In this document: in pieces, positions 34,601 through 42,874 of the stretch
How the letters are laid out: the number at the start of each line of letters is the position of its first letter
Numbering within the stretch: the stretch's first letter is position 1
Source: JANQQJ01 sp046290575
Lineage (GTDB): Bacteria > Pseudomonadota > Alphaproteobacteria > SMXS01
NCBI GenBank assembly: GCA_046290575.1
Contig: JBKAGX010000008.1
Coordinates: 81,938 to 145,937, forward strand
Reading direction: 5' to 3'
Length of the DNA: 64,000 bases
Translations under genes and position numbers: made by a program
The notes under the pieces: model-generated
Seen by the model: only the letters and a program-made list of their open reading frames with translations
Told to the model about the DNA's origin: nothing
The model's database searches: none

Positions 34601-36932
34601 CTATGGCTTCAGCCTCGCTAATCTCCGGATTCAAATCGTCATGGAGCTCTTCGAGAAAGGCGAGGAATGCTGCCCTCTCGGCCCCCTCCTGGGCGACAAT
34701 AGTTGTGATGCGGGTGATGTGAGTTTGGGCGATCTGTGCGATGTCCTTTGCCCACCTATCCCAGTATTCACGGGTGCCACACTTCTCGACAATCTTTGCC
34801 ATGATCGCCTTTGTGAACTCATCGAAAACAAAATCGCCCTGTGTAAGCGCATCATCTGTTCGCCGACCTTCGGGACCGTCTTGCCCGATCCCCGGACCCG
34901 TCTTTCCCGTCTTGGCCTTTTTGGTGGCAAAATCATCGACGACTGCGGTCAACTCCTTGAGCTCGGTCTCCGAGGAAATGCGGACCAGTTCCACCTTGTC
35001 GCTGATATCCTCGCCCAGCTCGGCCTGGTTGATCCGGGCATCCAGCCGTTCGTCATGAGCGCGCAACGCGTTCAGAATTTGCCAGACAATTCTGTAGCGT
35101 TCGTTATCGTTTAATGCCTCTTCCGGCTTGGTGTCCGGCGGGATCGCTACGGGCAGGATCACATAGCCAAGCTTCTTTTCCCCGGCAGGGTCCTTTCTCA
35201 TGACGCGCCCAACAGACTGCACTACGTCGATCTGGCTCTTGCGGGGATGCATAAACATGATGGCGTCAAGGGCAGGGACGTCTACGCCCTCAGAAAGCAC
35301 TTTGGCGTTCGTGAGAACGCGGCAAGTGTCGTCTCCCGCTTCCTCCTTCAGCCAGTTCAGCATTTCCTCGCGGGCGCTGGCGTTGTAGCTGCCATCGACA
35401 TGGCGAACCTCAGTGGAGAGATTTCGGGCCTCCTCGATGAGTTCGCTGCTCGTGTATTCCTCGACGACCTGTGTAAATTCATCCTCAATGAGCTTTGATT
35501 TGGCGATGGTTTGGCAAAAGGCCAGCGCCCGCTTCATCGGTCTCGGGTCAAATTCCAGATCCGCAGCCAGGTCGCTTTTCGACAGTGCCTTGTAACAACC
35601 TATGATCTTGGTGGCATCGTCGAGGGTAAGTTCTGCGCCAACCTTTAGGCGGTTCTGAATCGTGGTTGAAATCAGCCCCTCATCCACTGCTAGGACGACA
35701 ACCTTGTAGTCCGACAATAGGTCATTCTCGACAGCCCAGCCGAAGCCGCGGTGGAAGAGGTCGTTCCCGAACTTGGCTTCATCGTCCATGGACGCCAGTT
35801 CAGCGTCATGGTCATCTGCTTTACGCTTCGCCGCCTCTGCAAAAATTCGAGGGGTGGCCGTCATGTAGAGCCGCTTCTGTGCAGCTACATGGTCATTGCT
35901 GTGGATGCGGACAAATGCGCTGTCGTCTTCGTCTTTCAGCGTGACGCCTGTGGTTCGATGGGCCTCGTCGCAGATCACGAGATCAAATTCCGGCAGGCCG
36001 TAGTCCTTCTGGGCAAGAGCCAACACATCGATCGAGTGATAGGTAGAAAAGACTACAGTCATCTGTTCTGGATCAGCGATACTGACCTGCATTGCGAGCT
36101 TTTCTGGGTCTGTCGTCGCTGGAAAGGCTAGGTCATGGACATTCAGATCAAGGCTATCGGCATCAACCCTTCGACCGACCTTGACGTCTGAGCACGCAGA
36201 ATAGGCGGCAAATTGCTTTTGGCAGTCATACTTCCATTCACGCACCGTCTGGGACATGAGCGCGAGTGATGGCACCATGAACAGGACACGCTTTCCCGGC
36301 CCGGCCATCGTTTCAGCGATACGAAGTCCCGTGAAGGTTTTCCCGGTGCCGCAGGCCATAATCATCTTGCCGCGGTCGGCATCGTGTAGTCCCTCGACAA
36401 CAGCTTTCACCGCTTCGCGCTGGTGATCCCTCAGTTCCTTTTTGGGCGCTAGGCTGATGTTTCCGGTGCGGATGAACTGCGACCAATCGATCCGGCTGGC
36501 CTCCAGTTCATTAATCCCGATCCGGTTCCAGTCCTTGGATACCTTGTCGAGGGTCTCCTGCGTATTTCGACCGAATTCCTTCCGCGTGGTGTCCGCGATA
36601 ATTAGGCGCGTGAACACATCATTGGAAGCTGCCGATATAAAGCTGTCGATGTCGGGTTTCTGGATGCTGTATTCAGGCGCGTAAAATTTGCATTGGATGG
36701 CTACATAGCCCGATCCATCTGCAGATGTAGCAACCAGATCGATCCCGATGTCGTTGCTGCTCCAACCTTCTGCCTTTGCCCATTCGGCGAAGGGAACCAC
36801 CTCGGAATAGTATTGCTTTTGCGTATCGTCGTTCTCGAGGAAAACTCGAACGAGGCGTTCAAAATAGTCGCCTTTTTCGTGCTCGTTATGAGCGGCTTCT
36901 CGATATGAATCCAATATGTCTTGTAGCTGCAT
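31617..36932 (-). CDS. Type ISP-like restriction-modification enzyme (nuclease-helicase-methyltransferase)
   Basis: 1771 aa from ATG at 36932 (a TTG at 36950 is an alternative). Domain order: Mrr-like nuclease about 60-90 (GIDLVATSADGSGYVAIQCK); SF2 helicase with MACGTGKT near 192-199, CDEAH near 321-325 and MTATPR near 357; coupler; adenine methyltransferase with LDPFTGTGTF near 908-917 and NPPY near 1022-1025; C-terminal target-recognition part. The order fits LlaGI/LlaBIII-type single-chain enzymes that cut after one-way translocation. Its recognition site cannot be read from sequence. Confidence 0.88.
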   Translation of the reverse strand: MQLQDILDSYREAAHNEHEKGDYFERLVRVFLENDDTQKQYYSEVVPFAEWAKAEGWSSNDIGIDLVATSADGSGYVAIQCKFYAPEYSIQKPDIDSFISAASNDVFTRLIIADTTRKEFGRNTQETLDKVSKDWNRIGINELEASRIDWSQFIRTGNISLAPKKELRDHQREAVKAVVEGLHDADRGKMIMACGTGKTFTGLRIAETMAGPGKRVLFMVPSLALMSQTVREWKYDCQKQFAAYSACSDVKVGRRVDADSLDLNVHDLAFPATTDPEKLAMQVSIADPEQMTVVFSTYHSIDVLALAQKDYGLPEFDLVICDEAHRTTGVTLKDEDDSAFVRIHSNDHVAAQKRLYMTATPRIFAEAAKRKADDHDAELASMDDEAKFGNDLFHRGFGWAVENDLLSDYKVVVLAVDEGLISTTIQNRLKVGAELTLDDATKIIGCYKALSKSDLAADLEFDPRPMKRALAFCQTIAKSKLIEDEFTQVVEEYTSSELIEEARNLSTEVRHVDGSYNASAREEMLNWLKEEAGDDTCRVLTNAKVLSEGVDVPALDAIMFMHPRKSQIDVVQSVGRVMRKDPAGEKKLGYVILPVAIPPDTKPEEALNDNERYRIVWQILNALRAHDERLDARINQAELGEDISDKVELVRISSETELKELTAVVDDFATKKAKTGKTGPGIGQDGPEGRRTDDALTQGDFVFDEFTKAIMAKIVEKCGTREYWDRWAKDIAQIAQTHITRITTIVAQEGAERAAFLAFLEELHDDLNPEISEAEAIEMLAQHLITKPVFDALFKDSRFTKENPVSRAMEIVLGQLHEHNLAKESESLRKFYASVERRAEGVITAQGRQTLITELYDRFFRNAFPVLTQRLGIVYTPVEVVDFIIHSVNDVLTAQFGQTLGSKGVHILDPFTGTGTFITRLLQSGLIAPEKLEHKYKHEIHANEIVLLAYYIAAINIETVYHELVQGELREDALYHPFTGILLTDTFQMYEQERDMVANLLPDNSERRTKQKALDIRVIIGNPPYSAGQTSANDNAANISYSQLDAAIRDTYAAYSTATLKNSLYDSYIRAIRWASDRIGDAGVMAYVTNAGWVDGNATDGLRKCLAEEFSDLYVFHLRGNQRTSGELSRKEGGKIFGSGSRAPIAISVLVKNPEATERGRIHFHDIGDYLDQKQKLAIIRDFGSINGITGVKGWRRIVPDIQNDWLDQVDPSFDQFPALGDKSNGNVDAIFDGYYNGIKTGRDVWCFNSSEAVGLANATRMVEFYERERQRYVADGTEADVTKFVDSDPQKISWNRIARQKLGRNVSLDPSNVKCLTSIYRPFFKQSLNILLEISDLVTLMKHAFPPKGGKNRVIIVPGNGAAADFSPLMVGLPVSLQPYHNTQCFPLYLYEETAPDDGLFAGDVEEPKLTRRDAITDNGLARFQSAYPDEAISKEDLFYYIYGLLHSPEYRERFKNNLAKQLPRIPAVKRFEDFAAFRDAGRALGDLHVNFETVEPALVTFKEGDHRLIPEAQDDPVKFYRVKKMKFGGKGKEKDKTTVIYNENITMQNIPLEAYDYVVNGKPALEWVIERQVVKTDKASGIVNDANDYANETMGNPKYPLELFQRVITVSLETMKIVKALPDLDIVTANSEAGPIGSVDEIKNGIREVWGNAPASLSALEIIDAFNMRAIAQGEMLRISDIQAMLDAPRSDGEIITALAILTQSKFAVLNSSGELVGETGSRLVLTPEEFQRVLNQDEFIDRLTNQIHDKASQRVVPIFEMATELFGS

Positions 36933-37268
36933 CCGCTCTACGAGCCCCAATCACACACCAGACTTCAACCCTGGTATGATCCTACCCCAATTGATGAAAG
37001 GCATCATAGGTCCTCAATCGCAGGTTGGAAATCACGATCCAATGCGAACCCATTTTTGACTGCTGACGCTGGAAATGTGGTGCGCTATGCACCACCGTAC
37101 AGGTTTGCGCGCCGGAAGGACCCGCAAGGGCATACTTGGCAGCCGCGGCGAACTTAAGACAGGGGGAGGGGGCTGACATCTCGACGCAGGTTGCGGCGAA
37201 TACCGCGTGTATAATCGTTTTTCTGCGCTTCCGAATTAAAATTCGGGTTTTGGCAGACCACCTTGATG
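36933..37268. other. Intergenic stretch with a perfect hairpin
   Basis: GTGGTGC (37077-37083), GCTAT loop, GCACCAC (37089-37095) is a 7-bp perfect stem, about 145 bases before the restriction-modification start. A second stem CCGAAT/ATTCGG lies near 37230-37246. They could be operators or a terminator for the gene upstream. No gene seen. Confidence 0.45.
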
Positions 37269-37898
37269 TCACTTGTATAGGCCAGCCAGCAGGTGCGCGT
37301 AGCGTTGCTCAAATTCGTCATTTGCCGCGATTTCGGCCTTGTAGACCTCTTTGCGCAGGCGCTCATAGGTGCTCCGCCACATGCCCTTCGGCCGGTCGGG
37401 GAAAGGCGAGGCGGTTCCTGGCTCTCCGCCCAGGCGCATACGGATCTTGTTTGCACGTCTGAGGGCGCGGTCCCAAGCCTCCTCGTTCTGGCTCGCGTAG
37501 CTGAGACCATAGCAGTCCCGGCACAGAAAGTACTTTCCCGCGCCGTAGAGCTTCGTCACGCGACGGGCGCAATAACAGGCATTGACGCTTCCAGGGCAGA
37601 GGAAGTAGGGCCTTTCCCCGCCGAGGGTACAGGGCGCCCATTCAATATTGACCAGTTCGTTCACCTGCTCCCATTCACCGCCGTACTGCCGATGCCGGTA
37701 CGTAAGGTGAACTTGGTCTGACAGGGTCCGACAGTTGATCGACGCCACGATTTCGCCGTTTCGCGTCCATTTCATTGAACCCGACCAGCCATTTCGCAGG
37801 CAGCCATTCTTGTTGAAGTAATTGACGTCGATGCTGCGTGTGCCCTCCAACGTGGTGCGGCCCAAGCCACCGTATCGACCAGATCCTACACCGCCCAT
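37269..37898 (-). CDS. Zinc-finger-like island protein
   Basis: 209 aa. N-terminus GGVGSGRYGG, then NACYCARRVTKLYGAGKYFL followed by CRDCYGLSY, a zinc-ribbon-like arrangement, and a helical Arg-rich C-terminus. Proteins of this appearance are common in alphaproteobacterial islands, but their role is unknown. A 17-bp palindrome lies 52 bases upstream of the start. Confidence 0.62.
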   Translation of the reverse strand: MGGVGSGRYGGLGRTTLEGTRSIDVNYFNKNGCLRNGWSGSMKWTRNGEIVASINCRTLSDQVHLTYRHRQYGGEWEQVNELVNIEWAPCTLGGERPYFLCPGSVNACYCARRVTKLYGAGKYFLCRDCYGLSYASQNEEAWDRALRRANKIRMRLGGEPGTASPFPDRPKGMWRSTYERLRKEVYKAEIAANDEFEQRYAHLLAGLYK

Positions 37899-37949
37899 TT
37901 GTCAGCCTCGTTTTTCCCGAAATCTTTAAGAAAGTTTCGCGTCCTTTTT

Positions 37950-37966
37950 GTGGACAAATTGTCCAC
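37950..37966. promoter_or_regulatory. 17-bp perfect palindrome
   Basis: GTGGACAA-A-TTGTCCAC upstream of the zinc-finger-like gene. Each half resembles a DnaA box (TGTGGATAA/TTATCCACA) with one or two differences. It could be a repressor operator or a replication-related site. Confidence 0.4.
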
Positions 37967-38317
37967 TGGATCGCGCCGAACTGTTCCGCTGCACATCAGC
38001 TGGTTCCGATAACCGGTCGTATCTGGAACTCGCGCAAAAGATCCAATAAGACGACATTTTCCATGATTGTCGCTGCGGCTGTTGCGCTAGCCCAGTCGCA
38101 TGGTGGCAAAGCCCAAAATTCGGCTGTTTGCCGCTCCCATTTCCTCAAGTATGCCGTCATCGCCCCAAGTTGCTGCTTTGGAGGAGCCCCGACCGCGAAA
38201 ACCTTAGGTTGGGAAAGATGCGGAAGAGGGAGGAATAGAGGGGAAGGGAGAAGGGAGGGCATATGTGGACCCGCTTTTATCTAACGAATTGATTTATTGG
38301 AACAATGGATGAACAAA
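37967..38317. other. Intergenic stretch with a G-quadruplex-like motif
   Basis: About 350 bases without a gene. A purine-only block near 38224-38259 contains four runs of three or more G (GGGG-AA-GGG-AGAA-GGG-A-GGG at 38240-38259), which fits the G-quadruplex pattern on the + strand. It lies 60 bases past the stop of the polymerase-like gene. Confidence 0.45.
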
Positions 38318-39529
38318 TCAGGCGACTTTGAGGTTTGCGTGAACACCCATTTTTTGCGCAGCGGCCTCCATCGCTTCGTGCCCGAAATTCTCAGCACTCG
38401 CTGGCATAATTAGGCTGTCATGCACGGGTAGAACAGGAACACCTCTTTTCCTCATGTCCCGCATGGCAAGTCCCGCCATTTCGCTATCGACCCGCTGCAG
38501 TGCAAGGCCGACACCCGAGTAGAACAGGCTTGAGATGGGGGCGTGCCTATTTTCGATGGCCTCCACTAGCCGCCCGCAAAAATTGTAGGCGTCAGCGTTT
38601 GCACCCTGCGCCTGAAGCAAGTGGTCTAACAGAATTGGCTTTTGGGCCAAGCTTCGTCTTGCTGCGGTTGGGCTTTGGCAATTAAGCATGACATTGAAGG
38701 CGATCTTCACGAGATCGCGCGGATAGCCAATTACGGTATATGCGTCGAGAGGAGCTGCTATCCCCAATTTCATATATGCCAAGGCGGCGTGCAGCTGAAC
38801 ATAGTCGATCTCAACGACAGGTTCTCCGTTGATGATAAGCCTCTTTCGTTCCTCCTCTGGAAGGGTCTGCCACGCACCGTCGAGGGCATAGGCGCGACCA
38901 CCCTGGCTGAAGGAACCATTATTGAAGATTCGAACTAGAAACGAGTGACCGGGTAACGTTCCTCCAAAATCAATCGACAAGATGGCTTCGTTCTGCGCAT
39001 CCAGTTCTCGCTGCATTTTGCCTGTTCGACCCGTTGGCGCAAAAGAGATCAGGTCTTTGTTTTCGTCCTTCAGCCAGATCGTACTTGCCGGTCGAACAAT
39101 TCGGACTTTGTCCGCTAGGATAGGCCAGGTCAGTTCAACCAATTCAGGTCTCGCCCGTATCGTTGACTGATAACCATAATTCCGAGGCGGCGCCTTGAAG
39201 TGCTCTACCAGTCCTTGGGCTGCCAGAAAATCAGCGGCCTTGGTTATCTGGCCATAAGTGTAAAGTGGGTTCCTGTAAATTGCAGGACGTCTGACATACC
39301 ATTCCTTGCGCCGGGAGTATGAGACAGCACGCCCCTGACCAATCGCCTCCCGTGTAAGGGATAGCGCCATGGAGCAAACGGTCCGCTTGTTCTTGCTGGT
39401 GCCGATATTTTGGGCGTCAAAGGCCTCAATCAGTTCGGCGGTTCGGCCTATCGACTCCCACCAAAGCGAAAGAGGGGCATCACGCTCATCGGCCAGATCC
39501 AGATCACCGGGGGGAGGCGTCTCTTTCAC
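38318..39529 (-). CDS. Polymerase-palm-like protein, family A-like motifs
   Basis: 403 aa from GTG at 39529, which has GAGGAG 7 bases upstream; an in-frame TTG at 39553 lacks that. Near residue 242 is IDYVQLHAALAY, resembling family A motif A (DYSQIELR-type). RDLVKIAFNVMLN near 271 resembles the O-helix region. VLPVHDSLIM near 366 resembles motif C (VHDE). The gene overlaps the AlpA-like gene by 26 bases. It may be a replication or repair polymerase of the island. The likeness is by eye and needs structural search. Confidence 0.5.
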   Translation of the reverse strand: MKETPPPGDLDLADERDAPLSLWWESIGRTAELIEAFDAQNIGTSKNKRTVCSMALSLTREAIGQGRAVSYSRRKEWYVRRPAIYRNPLYTYGQITKAADFLAAQGLVEHFKAPPRNYGYQSTIRARPELVELTWPILADKVRIVRPASTIWLKDENKDLISFAPTGRTGKMQRELDAQNEAILSIDFGGTLPGHSFLVRIFNNGSFSQGGRAYALDGAWQTLPEEERKRLIINGEPVVEIDYVQLHAALAYMKLGIAAPLDAYTVIGYPRDLVKIAFNVMLNCQSPTAARRSLAQKPILLDHLLQAQGANADAYNFCGRLVEAIENRHAPISSLFYSGVGLALQRVDSEMAGLAMRDMRKRGVPVLPVHDSLIMPASAENFGHEAMEAAAQKMGVHANLKVA

Positions 39530-39722
39530 GTACGCGCTCCTCGATCCAATCAACCAGTTCGTTTTCCATCCATCCTACACGCTGCGGACCTAATGGGACC
39601 GGTTTCGGGAATGTGCCATTCGACATTCGCTGGTAAATTGTTGACCGGGATAGGCCTGTAACTCGTTCCACTTCTTTTCGACGAAGGACTCGATTGATGC
39701 TCAATTTTCTCTCGCTCTGCAC
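39504..39722 (-). CDS. AlpA-family regulator/excisionase
   Basis: 72 aa. NRVLRRKEVERVTGLSRSTI followed by YQRMSNGTFPKPV is the winged-helix AlpA pattern, usually an activator of integrase/excision. GTG start at 39722 with weak ribosome-binding site. It lies beside the integrase and overlaps the polymerase-like gene. Confidence 0.85.
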   Translation of the reverse strand: MQSERKLSINRVLRRKEVERVTGLSRSTIYQRMSNGTFPKPVPLGPQRVGWMENELVDWIEERVRERDASPR

Positions 39723-39839
39723 CTTGTGCTAGGGAGCCAAAACTATACCAGATGTTGCGCCGACCCGGAAGCACATCGCCAAAAAAATACGCTTTAGGAA
39801 GGCATCATAACAATCTGTTTTTATTACATATTTTTGATC

Positions 39840-39856
39840 TACATGAAAATCATGTA
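39840..39856. promoter_or_regulatory. Inverted repeat between integrase and alpA-like gene
   Basis: TACATGA-AAA-TCATGTA in an AT-rich stretch (39723-39882) about 120 bases upstream of the AlpA-type start. It is operator-like and could bind a repressor controlling excision. Confidence 0.45.
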
Positions 39857-39882
39857 CACATTTTGTTCTTCCAGCGTAATTT

Positions 39883-41160
39883 CTAGGACACATTTTCCCT
39901 GTTGCGAGCCAAAGAGAACCTGAGGCGTTGTTGTACGAAGGGCATTTGGACAACCCTCTGATCGGCCTCAGTTCCAGCCGATGCGCAGAATAAGGCCCAG
40001 TCTCTCATCAGGCTGGTCCGCTTTTCGAACAGATCGCCACGCCTGTACGCTGCCTCGACGCGGTCCTTCACAAAATGGGCAAGAGCTGCTTCTGCGGCTT
40101 CTCGTGGATATCGTGTTTTCTCGGCGGCCCAATCCCTGAACGAACTCCGAAAGCCGTGAACCGTTGCATCTATTTTCAAGCGCCTGAGCACCATGGTCAG
40201 GCTCATGTCGCTCAGAGGCTTCGTAAGTGTGCGGCCAGGAAACAAATAGTCGCTACCATCTGACAATTTCCGTGCCCGTTGTATGATCTCGATTGCACGA
40301 GGGGAAAGTGGAACCCGGTGTTCCTTTCGCCCTTTCATACGGTCACCAGGGATGGTCCAGACCTCGTTGGCCTCGTCTATTTCGGACCAGACGGCGCCCC
40401 GCACTTCACCCGATCTTGCGGCTGTGAGGACTGTAAATTCGAGAGCCAACCGTACAACCTCGCCAAAATGCTCCTCAGAACCTTGTAGCTTGGCGAGAAA
40501 GTCAGGAACGACTTCGAAGGGGAGGGCGGCGAAGTGTTTCCCGGACTGCACCTGTTTGGGCAACGCAATCGAGGCATCTGGCACAGGGTTCTCTCTGGTC
40601 CGGTGTCCGCTCGCCTTCGACCAATCCATAACGGTTGAAATCCGTTGGCGAACCCTCCGCGCTGTTTCTGGCTTTTCGTTCCATATCGGGCTCAAGACCC
40701 GCAAGACCTCGCTGGCATCAATGTCATCAACGGGTCGCTTTCCTAGAACCGGATATGCATAGGTTTCTAGGGTCGATAGCCATTGCGCGCGGTGCTTTTC
40801 GTTCCGCCAGTTTGGGGCATTGAGCTTGTGTGTCCTTTCAGCCGCTTCCCGGAACGTTGGGACCGAGCGATTTTTCCGGTCTCGGTCTGCTCGGGGGTCG
40901 CCGCCGGCACGTGCAAGACGGCGATACTCGGCAGCCATTTCCCTTGCGTCTTTAAGCGGTACAAGCGAGAGCCCGCCGAGGCCAATATCGGTGCGTTTTC
41001 CTTTCACGACAGTGCGCAAAATCCAGCGTTTTGCCCCTGATGGCTCCACAACGAGGTAAAGCCCGTTGCCGTCAGCGTAACGGCCCGGATTCGAAAGTGA
41101 CTTAATGCGGGCTGATGTGAGGGCGTTATGGGGGTGCTTCCCCTTGCGCTTGTTGGGCAT
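39883..41160 (-). CDS. Tyrosine integrase, P4-type
   Basis: 425 aa. N-terminal DUF4102-like arm-binding domain (NPGRYADGNGLYLVVEPSGA), then catalytic Arg in TAARSGEVRGAVW, HGFRSSFRDWA (HxxR), a second H in LAHFVKDR, and Tyr in EAAYRRGD. It recombines at tRNA genes; here the tRNA-Ser 3' end lies 150 bases upstream of its start. Probably catalyses insertion and excision of this island. Confidence 0.94.
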   Translation of the reverse strand: MPNKRKGKHPHNALTSARIKSLSNPGRYADGNGLYLVVEPSGAKRWILRTVVKGKRTDIGLGGLSLVPLKDAREMAAEYRRLARAGGDPRADRDRKNRSVPTFREAAERTHKLNAPNWRNEKHRAQWLSTLETYAYPVLGKRPVDDIDASEVLRVLSPIWNEKPETARRVRQRISTVMDWSKASGHRTRENPVPDASIALPKQVQSGKHFAALPFEVVPDFLAKLQGSEEHFGEVVRLALEFTVLTAARSGEVRGAVWSEIDEANEVWTIPGDRMKGRKEHRVPLSPRAIEIIQRARKLSDGSDYLFPGRTLTKPLSDMSLTMVLRRLKIDATVHGFRSSFRDWAAEKTRYPREAAEAALAHFVKDRVEAAYRRGDLFEKRTSLMRDWALFCASAGTEADQRVVQMPFVQQRLRFSLARNRENVS

Positions 41161-41308
41161 CTACACTTTCCCTACCTACCACAAAAACACCCACATAATA
41201 CATCGGATGGGATAGGTCAGCAACGGAACATATCGGAGCGAAAACTGACCTGAAACCCCGGTATACTGGGAATATATCAGACTTCTGTGGAAGGTATAGG
41301 AACTGTTG

Positions 41309-41323
41309 GTGGCGGATGGGGTG
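41309..41323. repeat. attR-type direct repeat within tRNA-Ser 3' end
   Basis: Identical 15-bp copy of 27842-27856. It covers the T-stem edge, the acceptor 3' strand, the discriminator, CCA and one extra base. Confidence 0.8.
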
Positions 41324-41399
41324 GGATTCGAACCCACGAGACGCTTGCACGCCTGCCGGTTTTCAAGACCGGTGCCTTCAACCGCTCGGCCACCCATCC
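41310..41399 (-). tRNA. tRNA-Ser (UGA)
   Basis: 90 bases including CCA. Acceptor GGATGGG pairs with CCCATCC, D-arm GGCCGAGCGG, anticodon loop CTTGAAA giving UGA, long class II variable arm, T-arm GGTTCGAATCC. The 3' end is the island attachment site and remains intact. Confidence 0.96.
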
Positions 41400-41556
41400 A
41401 TCATGATGTCTCGTGCGGGAGGGTTATCTAGCGTGAAACGCGGCCATGTGCAATTTTGCCAGCGGGTTTTTGCGGGAATGCCGGTTTACTTGGGCGGAAT
41501 GCCCCTTTAGGGTCCCCGAAACGAGAACGAAATCGGAACACGAGGGGACCTCCCGA

Positions 41557-42849
41557 ATGGCCGCCCCGGCCGTACAGAACGCATCAGACGATCAGGACCC
41601 GGCGCGCGCAATCGCGCAGTTTGCTGAGACGCGGCAGCTGAGTCTTGACCTTGCGGCGCCGCTTTCGCCGGAAGACCAGATTCTGCAGTCCATGCCAGAC
41701 GCATCGCCGACAAAATGGCACTTGGCACATACCACCTGGTTCTTCGAGACCTTCATCCTGAAGCCGCATGCGCCCGGCTACCGGGAGTTCGACCCGGACT
41801 ACAACTACCTTTTCAATTCCTACTACAACGGCATTGGCGAACGGCACGCGCGGCCAAAGCGGGGCATGCTGTCGCGTCCGCCGCTGGAGGATATTCACCG
41901 CTACCGCGCCCATGTCGATGAAGCGATGCGCGGTTTGATGGCGAGCGGGGCGGCGTGGCTCGAGATTGCGCCGCTTATCACGCTGGGCCTGCATCACGAA
42001 CAGCAACATCAGGAACTGCTGCTGACAGATATCAAGCACGCGCTGTCCTGTAACAGCCTCAATCCCGCCTATCGTGACGGTCAGATGAGCACGGGCGAGG
42101 GCGGCCCGGTTGCTTGGCGGGATTTTGAAGGCGGGTTGGTCGAGATCGGGTGTGAAGCGCCCAATGCGGCCTTCGCCGACTTCGCGTTTGATAATGAGGG
42201 GCCACGCCACAGGGCCTGGCTGGAGCCGTTCCGGTTGGCGGATCGGCTCGTCACCAATGGCGAATATCTCGAGTTCATCGAAGATGGTGGTTATCAGCGG
42301 CCGGATTACTGGCTGTCCGATGGCTGGGATATCGCCTGTCGGGAAGGCTGGCAGGCGCCGCTTTACTGGCAGCGGCGCGATGGTCGGTGGTGGTCGTTCA
42401 CGCTTACCGGTTTGCATCCTGTCGACGCAAACCAGCCGGTCTGCCATATCAGCCATTACGAGGCCGATGCCTATGCCAATTGGGCTGGGCGCCGCCTGCC
42501 GACCGAGGCTGAATGGGAACATGCTGTGAATGGTGATGCCGTCACTGGGAACCTTCTTGATATCAGCGCGTTACATCCACGTGCGGCAAACGAAGAAGGC
42601 GGTGTGCGCCAGGCTTATGGGGACGTTTGGGAGTGGACCGGTAGTGCCTATCGGCCCTATCCAGGTTTCAAGCCGGCACCGGGCGCCGTGGGCGAATATA
42701 ACGGCAAATTCATGTCCGGTCAGATGGTGCTTAAGGGTGGCTCCTGCGTCACGCCGGAAGGGCATATCCGCCCATCCTACCGGAACTTCTTTCCACCGCA
42801 TGCCCGCTGGCAGTTCAGTGGCATTCGCCTCGCTGATAATGTTTCCTAA
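41557..42849 (+). CDS. egtB: Ergothioneine biosynthesis protein EgtB
   Basis: 430 aa non-haem iron sulfoxide synthase that joins hercynine and a thiol (gamma-Glu-Cys or Cys). DinB-like N-terminal domain has HLAHTTWFFE and GLHHEQQHQE (iron His triad), and the C-terminal FGE-sulfatase domain ends GSCVTPEGHIRPSYR. The start at 41557 has GAGGGGA upstream; 37 earlier codons are discarded. The next gene is egtD, 25 bases on. Confidence 0.92.
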   Translation: MAAPAVQNASDDQDPARAIAQFAETRQLSLDLAAPLSPEDQILQSMPDASPTKWHLAHTTWFFETFILKPHAPGYREFDPDYNYLFNSYYNGIGERHARPKRGMLSRPPLEDIHRYRAHVDEAMRGLMASGAAWLEIAPLITLGLHHEQQHQELLLTDIKHALSCNSLNPAYRDGQMSTGEGGPVAWRDFEGGLVEIGCEAPNAAFADFAFDNEGPRHRAWLEPFRLADRLVTNGEYLEFIEDGGYQRPDYWLSDGWDIACREGWQAPLYWQRRDGRWWSFTLTGLHPVDANQPVCHISHYEADAYANWAGRRLPTEAEWEHAVNGDAVTGNLLDISALHPRAANEEGGVRQAYGDVWEWTGSAYRPYPGFKPAPGAVGEYNGKFMSGQMVLKGGSCVTPEGHIRPSYRNFFPPHARWQFSGIRLADNVS

Positions 42850-42874
42850 CCTAATCTAGATTCTGAGTTTACCT

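Larger units (their letters stand above)
27842..41323. mobile_element. tRNA-Ser-associated integrative island, 13.5 kb
   Basis: Edges are a 15-bp direct repeat (27842-27856 and 41309-41323) matching the 3' end of tRNA-Ser. A tyrosine integrase (39883-41160) lies next to the intact tRNA, with an AlpA-type regulator beside it, the usual order. Cargo is a Type ISP-like restriction-modification gene, a nuclease candidate, exported proteins, a zinc-finger-like protein and a polymerase-like protein. No conjugation genes are seen, so transfer would need a helper. Confidence 0.85.

Noticed and set aside
36933..36950. TTG at 36950 as start of the Type ISP gene
   Set aside because: ATG at 36932 is preferred; neither has a strong ribosome-binding site, so this is a weak choice.
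38224..38262. Purine tract as a ribosome-binding site for a + strand gene
   Set aside because: The following ATG opens only 9 codons.
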